DNA from: an uncultured Ruminococcus sp.
GTDB taxonomy: Bacteria; Bacillota; Clostridia; Oscillospirales; Acutalibacteraceae
Assembly: GCA_902802975.1 (NCBI GenBank)
Contig: CADCOF010000024.1
Span: 1 to 11,361 of the forward strand
Direction of reading: 5' to 3'
Length of the DNA stretch: 11,361 nucleotides
This document shows positions 6,483 through 11,361 of this stretch, in pieces. The notes under the pieces are model-generated. The model ran no database searches and was not told where the DNA came from. It saw only the letters and a list, made by a program, of their open reading frames with translations. How positions within the stretch are numbered: the first letter of the stretch is position 1; each line of letters starts with the position of its first letter. The translations under genes were made by a program, and so were the position numbers.

Positions 6483-7237
6483 TTTTCACCGCCTCCGTTT
6501 TCTGCAAACTTGTCTCTGTAAACACCCAGCGGGTAATATGGTATCATATTCTCGCGGCACCATTCAAGCGATTCAACAGGAGTCATGCCCCAGTTCGTAG
6601 GACACGTTGACAGCACTTCAACAAGAGAAAAACCCTTGCCCTCGACCTGATTTGTAAACGCTTTCAGAATAGCCCTGCCGGCATTTTTAACCGCCTGCGG
6701 GCTGTCTACCGAAACACGCTCAAGATATGTCGGACCGTCAAGTCCGCTGAGAAGTTCGCACACCTTCACGGGGTAGCCCTGAGTCTTTACGTCACGTCCA
6801 TACGGCGACGTCTGCGTTATCTGACCGGGAAGTGACGTCGGTGCCATTTGACCGCCTGTCATTCCGTATATCGCATTGTTGACAAAAATAATGGTGATAT
6901 TCTCCCCGCGTGCTGCGGCGTGAACTGTTTCGGCAGTACCAATAGCAGCCAAGTCACCGTCACCTTGATATGTGAAAACGATATTCTCCGGCAGCGCGCG
7001 CTTGATGCCTGTTGCAACGGCAGGTGCGCGGCCGTGTGCTGCTTCGACCATGTCGCAGTTAAAATAATCGTAACTCATTACGGAACAGCCAACAGACGCA
7101 ACGCCGACGGTTCTTCCTTCAACGCCGAGTTTGTCTATTGCTTCCGCAACGAGCCGGTGTATTATACCGTGAGTGCAGCCCGGGCAATAATGAAACGGAA
7201 CGTCCGTTAAAGCATGAGGCTTTTGAAAAACGATCAT
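6479..7237 (-). CDS. 2-oxoacid:ferredoxin oxidoreductase, beta subunit (TPP-binding)
   Basis: This 252-residue protein is the thiamine-diphosphate-binding beta subunit (KorB/VorA type). It carries CPGCTHG (18-24) and GVASVGCS (45-52), which hold cysteines typical of the cluster-binding site, [10 protein letters not shown] (68-77), the TPP/Mg motif GDGDLAAIG (92-100) with [11 protein letters not shown] (120-130), and a C-terminal [10 protein letters not shown] (209-218). The complex oxidatively decarboxylates a 2-oxoacid to the acyl-CoA and reduces ferredoxin. The ATG overlaps the alpha stop as ATGA, with GGGAGG about 9 bases upstream, and the gamma gene overlaps its own stop in the same way. 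The short two-domain form separates it from the single-chain pyruvate:ferredoxin oxidoreductase. Confidence 0.94.
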   Translation of the reverse strand: MIVFQKPHALTDVPFHYCPGCTHGIIHRLVAEAIDKLGVEGRTVGVASVGCSVMSYDYFNCDMVEAAHGRAPAVATGIKRALPENIVFTYQGDGDLAAIGTAETVHAAARGENITIIFVNNAIYGMTGGQMAPTSLPGQITQTSPYGRDVKTQGYPVKVCELLSGLDGPTYLERVSVDSPQAVKNAGRAILKAFTNQVEGKGFSLVEVLSTCPTNWGMTPVESLEWCRENMIPYYPLGVYRDKFAENGGGEK

Positions 7238-8307
7238 ACCGATGCACCTCCCAAATTGTTGACCTCAATTATTTTTTTCAGCACATAATCGGGTGATGTG
7301 ATCATTCCGCCCACTCTGCTGCACAGATACACCGGCTTTTTGCACTGCGACGCAAGCTTCACATCATAGATAAGCTGCCCCATAGAAAGTTCCACCGAAA
7401 TAAACGATTTCACTTTATCTGCGGCAATTCTTATTGGCTCCTCCGGGAACGGCCACAGCGTGATCGGGCGGATCAAGCCTACCTTTATCCCCTGTTTTCT
7501 TGCTTCGACTATAGCCGATTTGGAAACTCTCGACGCAATGCCGAATGCAACGATACAAATATCAGCGTCTTCCATCATAAATTCTTCATAGCGAGGCTCA
7601 TTCTCCTCAACCACTTTGTATTTTTCATATCTGTCAAGATTGAGCTGCTCCAGTATCTCCGGCTTGAGTATAAGCGAATTTATAATATTATGCTCACGCT
7701 CCATTTTTGTGCCGGTACAAGCCCACGGCTTATCGTAATGCGTTTCGTGCATATCGTCCTTAAGCTCTACAGGCTCCATCATCTGACCTATAGTGCCGTC
7801 TGCAAGAACCATAGACGTCATTCTGTATTTATCCGCAAGATCGAACGCAAGCGACGTAAGATCGGCCATTTCCTGAACAGAGGACGGTGCCAGAACGATC
7901 ATTCTGAAATCGCCGTGACCCGAACCCTTTGTTGCCTGAAAATAGTCCGACTGCGACGGCTGAATACCGCCCAGACCGGGGCCGCCTCGCTGAACGTTCA
8001 CAACGACAGAAGGCAAGTCGCAGGCAGCCAAATAAGACAGCCCCTCGCATTTGAGTGAAATTCCGGGACTGGAACTTGACGTCATGCAGCGTTTCCCCGT
8101 TGCTGCAACGCCGTATACCATATTCACGGCAGAGATTTCACTCTCCGCCTGCATAAAAACACCGCCGATTTTTGGCATCTTTTTGGCCATATAAGCGGCA
8201 ACTTCCGTTTGAGGCGTGATCGGGTAACCGAGATAGTAGCGGCAGCCTGATCGAATAGCAGCCTCGGCAATTGCCTCATTGCCTTTCATAAGAACTTTTT
8301 CCGACAT
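7234..8307 (-). CDS. vorB: 2-oxoacid:ferredoxin oxidoreductase, alpha subunit (VorB-type)
   Basis: This 357-residue subunit holds the pyrimidine-binding and transketolase C-terminal-type domains. Key blocks are [13 protein letters not shown] (6-18), GYPITPQTE (27-35), [10 protein letters not shown] (51-60), SSSSPGISL (77-85), [18 protein letters not shown] (107-124) and the second-domain [10 protein letters not shown] (279-288). The pattern is that of proteins annotated as 3-methyl-2-oxobutanoate (2-oxoisovalerate) dehydrogenase VorB, closely related to 2-oxoglutarate KorA, so branched-chain oxoacids or 2-oxoglutarate are the likely substrates; sequence alone does not decide. I prefer the ATG at 8307, 6 bases after AGGTG, over the in-frame GTG at 8316 that lies in the ribosome binding site. 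It follows the ferredoxin-like gene by 9 bases and overlaps the beta gene by 4. Confidence 0.94.
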   Translation of the reverse strand: MSEKVLMKGNEAIAEAAIRSGCRYYLGYPITPQTEVAAYMAKKMPKIGGVFMQAESEISAVNMVYGVAATGKRCMTSSSSPGISLKCEGLSYLAACDLPSVVVNVQRGGPGLGGIQPSQSDYFQATKGSGHGDFRMIVLAPSSVQEMADLTSLAFDLADKYRMTSMVLADGTIGQMMEPVELKDDMHETHYDKPWACTGTKMEREHNIINSLILKPEILEQLNLDRYEKYKVVEENEPRYEEFMMEDADICIVAFGIASRVSKSAIVEARKQGIKVGLIRPITLWPFPEEPIRIAADKVKSFISVELSMGQLIYDVKLASQCKKPVYLCSRVGGMITSPDYVLKKIIEVNNLGGASV

Positions 8308-8316
8308 ACTATTCAC

Positions 8317-8523
8317 CTACCTTTCGACCTTGATAACGCAATCGGGACACATCAATGCACAAAAAGCACAACCAATACACTTTTGCTGATCTATCATTCG
8401 GGCATAATGCACACCTTTCTTGTTTATCTTGTCCTCGGACATCATGAGAATGTTCTTCGGGCACACGCTTACGCATAGTCCGCAGCCCTTACAAGCTTCG
8501 GAATCAATAGTAACCTTTGGCAC
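8317..8523 (-). CDS. Ferredoxin-like delta subunit, two [4Fe-4S] clusters
   Basis: This 68-residue protein has two classical cluster motifs: Cys11, Cys14, Cys17 and Cys21 (followed by Pro), and Cys49, Cys52, Cys55 and Cys59 (followed by Pro). It would carry electrons from the TPP site of the alpha/beta subunits to external ferredoxin, as the delta (KorD/VorD) subunit of this enzyme class. The start is GTG (8521-8523), placed 7 bases after GGGAGG (8531-8536), a site that touches the stop codon of the ATPase gene upstream. No ATG fits. Its position between the ATPase gene and the alpha subunit is consistent with an obligate complex member. An extra Cys62 lies just after the second motif. Confidence 0.93.
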   Translation of the reverse strand: MPKVTIDSEACKGCGLCVSVCPKNILMMSEDKINKKGVHYARMIDQQKCIGCAFCALMCPDCVIKVER

Positions 8524-8535
8524 ACAAAAACCTCC

Positions 8536-9201
8536 CTAAAATATTTTGCTTTGCAAATGAAGCGGAAACAGATTATTTATTTTATCGTTAAGTTCATTGA
8601 ATAAATTCGATTCCACAGTAGTCATTTTTATCGAAAGCCCCGTCATTGCTGCAATCTCGTTTGCATAATCGACCGAATCGAGAACGATCTGCGCGTCTGT
8701 TTCACAACCAAGATTTGAATTATTCACTATTGAAGTAAATTTCATTCGGCAGGCATTTTCGATTTCGTGCATTATCTCAACGGTACTTTTGCAGTCGGGA
8801 GTCAGCGGGCGATACTTGTTCACCACAAGAAGCAGCTCGTAATTGTTCTCGTGCAAAATTCTGTCAACATACCTTCCCAGCGCATATGCGCCTCTGTCGT
8901 CGCCGCCTACATCGATAACGGCATATGAGGAACGATCATCAACCACAGCATAAAAATCCTGAGGCAGTGACGGAAGATCGACGTTGGAGCTTGCATAAGG
9001 AGACGCAATCAGCTTTATTCCCCACTCCTTAAAATCGGCTTCGCTGTCCTTTGTTCGAAAATACGGATTCACAATATCAAGATCCGCAACAGTAACGCTC
9101 TTGCCGCTGTCCTTCAAAAATTTTGCCCAATTAACGGCAATATTTGTTTTACCGCTTCCGTAGTGTCCTGCCAAAAGAGTGATCCTTTTTGACTCAAGCA
9201 C
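8536..9201 (-). CDS. MinD/ParA-like P-loop ATPase in the vor operon
   Basis: This 221-residue protein has a Walker A GHYGSGKT (12-19), a DLDIVNPYFRT switch-like block (40-50), and VIDVGGDDRGA (95-105) in the Walker B position, then VVNKYRPLT (126-134) and NNSNLG (160-165). It belongs to the CobQ/CobB/MinD/ParA nucleotide-binding group; the exact role is not known, but it is the first gene of the oxidoreductase operon, so a maturation, assembly or regulatory role is possible (inference). The start is a GTG at 9199-9201, 10 bases after AAAGGTGG. The frame stays open to a TTG at 9273, but that TTG is part of the promoter's -35 box and the span includes the -10 box, so the longer version is not real. 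Confidence 0.85.
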   Translation of the reverse strand: MLESKRITLLAGHYGSGKTNIAVNWAKFLKDSGKSVTVADLDIVNPYFRTKDSEADFKEWGIKLIASPYASSNVDLPSLPQDFYAVVDDRSSYAVIDVGGDDRGAYALGRYVDRILHENNYELLLVVNKYRPLTPDCKSTVEIMHEIENACRMKFTSIVNNSNLGCETDAQIVLDSVDYANEIAAMTGLSIKMTTVESNLFNELNDKINNLFPLHLQSKIF

Positions 9202-9244
9202 AGAAAAATGACCACCTTTCAATTTGTTTATAAGCCTAATTTCT

Positions 9245-9273
9245 ATTATATCACTCACGGTAAAAAAAGTCAA
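9245..9273 (-). promoter_or_regulatory. Sigma-A promoter of the ATPase-vor operon
   Basis: On the minus strand, TTGACT (9268-9273) and TATAAT (9245-9250) are 17 bases apart. Transcription would begin near 9238, about 35-40 bases before the GTG start. All five genes down to 5922 are packed without another clear promoter, so this probably drives the whole operon. Confidence 0.88.
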
Positions 9274-9325
9274 TTGTTAATTCAATAGTTTTCAATACAA
9301 AAAGAAACAGTAAAAGTCTCACAAA

Positions 9326-9359
9326 ATTGATTATATTTCGTTGACAAAATGTAATCAAT
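9326..9359. promoter_or_regulatory. Interrupted palindrome over the lipoprotein promoter, possible operator
   Basis: ATTGATTATATTT (9326-9338) and AAATGTAATCAAT (9347-9359) are inverted repeats that match at 12 of 13 positions, separated by 8 bases. The -35 box TTGACA (9341-9346) lies in that gap. The placement suits a dimeric repressor that would block the promoter of the lipoprotein and RadC-like genes. No regulator gene is next to it, and AT-rich DNA makes chance pairing easier, so this is a candidate only. Confidence 0.5.
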
Positions 9360-9369
9360 GTATTAAAAT
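9341..9369 (+). promoter_or_regulatory. Sigma-A promoter of the lipoprotein-radC operon
   Basis: A perfect TTGACA (9341-9346), a 17-base spacer and TAAAAT (9364-9369) precede the start at 9425. The predicted leader is about 48 nt. It diverges from the vor promoter, with about 67 bases between the two -35 boxes. Confidence 0.85.
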
Positions 9370-9424
9370 AATATTGTTAACCGGTTTTTATGCGTTTCAA
9401 ATCTGAAAAGGAAGTTAAACTACA

Positions 9425-10576
9425 ATGAAAAATAACGTTGCTGCAGCATTTGCTGCACTGCTTTTACTTAGTATTATATCGGGCTGCGCTCGTTATGAGA
9501 CGGTTGATATTGATGCCAAAACGCAGGCATATTCACGCGTTCTGTATGATGATGACGAAGAATTTACCGACACCGACGAGGAAGAAATCGAAGAGGAACC
9601 CTCAGACGAACCGAAAAACCAACAGCCGGCGAAAGAAAAAGCCGTTCCTGAAGCCTCGGCAGACAAAGACGACAGGCAGCCTTCCGAAGAAACGTTGCAC
9701 CGTGTAGCGTCTTCATCATCTGCATCATCTCCCTCTGCGCCTAAAAACATTACTCTGTTTCCGTCTCGCGCGTCGAGCCGCGCCCGCAGTGCATCTTCAT
9801 CAAAATCATCAAAGACAACAAAAACATCTTCTTATTACAAGCGTGGCATGGAAAGTTTAGCCGTTTGGAAAACAAATAGCTCCTCACCGTCCTCATCGTC
9901 GAGTCAAGTCTCATCTGACAATCGTGAGCATAATTATGATTATTATCATTACGTATCCGATTCAAACGGCACATTTTCAGATAAAGACCTGACATACAAC
10001 GCAAAGCGCGATTATATTGATTTCGGCGACAGCGAAAGCAGCGTAGTATCTGTTTTGGGTGATCCTCAAATCATTGAATACAACGAAGAAGAAATGACAA
10101 AAACTCTTTCATATCATGACTGCATTATTATTTTTAAACTCGATGAATATATGGAAAGATTTGTATTAACAAATATTACTGTTCCATATCAATCCTATTA
10201 TGTGACTGAAAGAGGCATTGAAACAGAGTCGCCCTCAGAAGATGTTATTTCAACGTATGGACAGCCTGATGAAATATTGACGATATATGCTGAAAATATA
10301 CCCAAAGAAGACCATCAGCCGGACGTTGGCGAAGAAGAAAATCAAAACGAACCACAAACCGAAAGCGATACTGAAAACGATATTACAAATGAGAGCGAAA
10401 CAGAAAGTGAGCTTACCGAGGACACCGACACAGATGATACTTCAAGTGAAAACACGGAACCGGAACGAACGATATCTCACTATATTTATATTTACAAAGG
10501 CAGCACAGGCATACTTTCATTCACTATAAAAGATAATTTGGTGTATGAAATTCATTATGATATTGGGCAGGAGTAA
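9425..10576 (+). CDS. Lipoprotein with Ser-rich/acidic linker and two similar modules
   Basis: I do not recognise a named family for this 383-residue protein. Residues 1-21 are a lipoprotein signal (hydrophobic 5-18, lipobox ISGC with Cys21), so it should be anchored to the outer face of the membrane. A highly acidic stretch (41-63) is followed by a linker rich in Ser, Lys and Arg (about 95-165). Two similar beta-type modules follow: 198-252 (GDSESSVVSVLGDPQ, then YHDCIIIFKLDEYMERFVLTNI) and 266-380 (ESPSEDVISTYGQPDEI, then SHYIYIYKGSTGILSFTIKD). The second is split by an acidic Glu/Thr/Asp-rich insert (about 290-347). The pattern recalls SmpA/BamE-like lipoproteins (helix, then LGxP, then strands), a weak analogy. 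The start follows AAGGAAG by 10 bases. Six bases separate it from the RadC-like gene, whose ribosome binding site lies in its 3' end. Confidence 0.85.
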   Translation: MKNNVAAAFAALLLLSIISGCARYETVDIDAKTQAYSRVLYDDDEEFTDTDEEEIEEEPSDEPKNQQPAKEKAVPEASADKDDRQPSEETLHRVASSSSASSPSAPKNITLFPSRASSRARSASSSKSSKTTKTSSYYKRGMESLAVWKTNSSSPSSSSSQVSSDNREHNYDYYHYVSDSNGTFSDKDLTYNAKRDYIDFGDSESSVVSVLGDPQIIEYNEEEMTKTLSYHDCIIIFKLDEYMERFVLTNITVPYQSYYVTERGIETESPSEDVISTYGQPDEILTIYAENIPKEDHQPDVGEEENQNEPQTESDTENDITNESETESELTEDTDTDDTSSENTEPERTISHYIYIYKGSTGILSFTIKDNLVYEIHYDIGQE

Positions 10577-10582
10577 TCGTTA

Positions 10583-11266
10583 ATGGCGGATAATCACAAT
10601 ACCGGTCACAGGGGTCGCTTGAAAAAGCGCGTAATGGAATATGGAATAGAGTCTCTTGAGGATCATGAATTTTTGGAAATGCTGTTGTTCTATGCCATTC
10701 CAAGAAAAAACACAAATCATATTGCTCATAATCTGATAGATCATTTTGGTTCCCTGAAGGGTGTTTTCGAAGCATCCGTGGACTCCCTCAAAGAGTTTGG
10801 TTTAAGTGAACGTGCCGCTGTATGGATTAATTCTATTCTTTACTATTCCGAAATATACAAACTGCTTTTCACGACCAGCAAGAACGAAAACGATATATCG
10901 GCTCGTCGTTTTTCCGAACTTATTACTGAAAAGCTGAAATCAAAAACCGAAAACGATATGCTTCTGATATTGGTCGACAATGTCGGTACACTCGTCCAAT
11001 CATCGATGATTTCTGTAAATAAAAACGATCCGCTTGAAAACATAAGGTTGTTTTGCCAAGTAGTGTCAGCAAGCAAAGCATCTAATATTATATTGGCAGT
11101 AAAAAGAGACCGAGGTAAGATGATTACAGACAAAATATACATCAGTGATATCGAATTATATTCGGATGCACTGTATGTTTTAGGTGTTAATTTTTTAGAC
11201 TGCGTTGTATTGCTGAATGATGGTCTTATTTCTTATCGAGATCATAATATTGCGTTTAGAAGATAG
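10583..11266 (+). CDS. RadC/UPF0758-family protein lacking the metalloprotease motif
   Basis: The 227-residue protein has the family's N-terminal helical part (HRGRLKKRVMEYG at 9-21, DHEFLEMLLFYAIPRK at 27-42, HFGSLKGVFEAS at 54-65) and an MPN/JAB-like C-terminal half (NDMLLILVDNVG at 124-135; LGVNFLDCVVLLNDGLISYRD at 200-220). Active RadC-type proteins have HxHPSG after the strand ILxV; here the same place (173-178) reads VKRDRG, so both histidines and the Pro-Ser are gone, though an Asp at 189 fits the later conserved position. The reading frame is intact, so this is divergence rather than a pseudogene. It is unlikely to be a zinc hydrolase. RadC's name came from a misassigned repair phenotype, so no repair role is assumed. 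The AGGAG at 10569-10573 precedes the ATG by 9 bases and overlaps the end of the lipoprotein gene. Confidence 0.87.
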   Translation: MADNHNTGHRGRLKKRVMEYGIESLEDHEFLEMLLFYAIPRKNTNHIAHNLIDHFGSLKGVFEASVDSLKEFGLSERAAVWINSILYYSEIYKLLFTTSKNENDISARRFSELITEKLKSKTENDMLLILVDNVGTLVQSSMISVNKNDPLENIRLFCQVVSASKASNIILAVKRDRGKMITDKIYISDIELYSDALYVLGVNFLDCVVLLNDGLISYRDHNIAFRR

Positions 11267-11277
11267 ATTTTTAATTT

Positions 11278-11321
11278 ACAACAGCGCATTCAAGCTCTAT
11301 ACGACCTGAATGCGCTGTTGT
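11278..11321 (+). terminator. Strong hairpin after the RadC-like gene
   Basis: ACAACAGCGCATTCA (11278-11292) and TGAATGCGCTGTTGT (11307-11321) form a perfect 15-base-pair stem with a 14-base loop, 11 bases after the stop codon. The following bases (TATTTAAGATTAATTATTATTTTTT) are T/A-rich rather than a pure T-run, so termination is likely but perhaps incomplete. It could also serve a convergent gene beyond the window. Confidence 0.75.
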
Positions 11322-11361
11322 TATTTAAGATTAATTATTATTTTTTCGGAAATTATTGCGG

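Noticed and set aside
10583..11266. RadC-like gene as a pseudogene
   Set aside because: The frame is full-length, has a good ribosome binding site and conserved blocks on both sides of the lost motif, so a functional but non-catalytic protein is the better reading.

Overview
The window looks like chromosomal DNA from an anaerobic, endospore-forming clostridium, most likely of the Ruminococcaceae/Oscillospiraceae. The evidence is a secreted protein with a dockerin and a starch-binding-like module, a four-subunit 2-oxoacid:ferredoxin oxidoreductase, strong GGAGG-type ribosome binding sites, and a short gene (3051-3137) that reads clearly as the sporulation peptide SpoVM. The base composition is moderately AT-rich, with a few very GC-rich repeat islands. 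I see no rRNA, tRNA, CRISPR array, transposase or phage gene.

Layout. 1-311 has no gene; it holds an imperfect inverted repeat built of AGCTCAA/TTGAGCT heptamers and one copy of a GC-rich dispersed repeat. 312-2690 (-) encodes an exported CotH-type kinase with a CBM26-like module and a dockerin, behind a good sigma-A promoter. 2899-3137 (+) holds two tiny genes with excellent ribosome binding sites: a 45-residue membrane protein and SpoVM (28 residues). A bidirectional terminator separates them from secF. 3205-5554 (-) is secD-secF, driven by a near-consensus promoter about 210 nt upstream. 5843-5946 is a 44-bp tandem repeat of the same family as the copy at 256-307, and it runs into the 3' end of the next operon. 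5922-9201 (-) is a five-gene operon: a MinD/ParA-like ATPase, then the ferredoxin-like, alpha, beta and gamma subunits of a VOR/KOR-type oxidoreductase, all overlapping or nearly so. Diverging from it, 9425-11266 (+) is a two-gene operon of a Ser-rich/acidic lipoprotein and a RadC-family protein whose metalloprotease motif has been lost, closed by a strong hairpin.

How the genes work together. SecD/SecF assist Sec export, the route that the CotH protein and the lipoprotein must take. The Vor/Kor enzyme would oxidatively decarboxylate 2-oxoacids (branched-chain or 2-oxoglutarate; the substrate cannot be read from sequence) and pass electrons to ferredoxin. SpoVM points to a sporulation programme. 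These units are otherwise independent.

The most notable items are the spoVM-containing microgene pair, the catalytically degenerate RadC-like protein with its lipoprotein partner and a 34-bp palindrome over their promoter, the dockerin-tagged CotH kinase, and the 44-bp repeat family that supplies the C-terminal tail of the gamma subunit.
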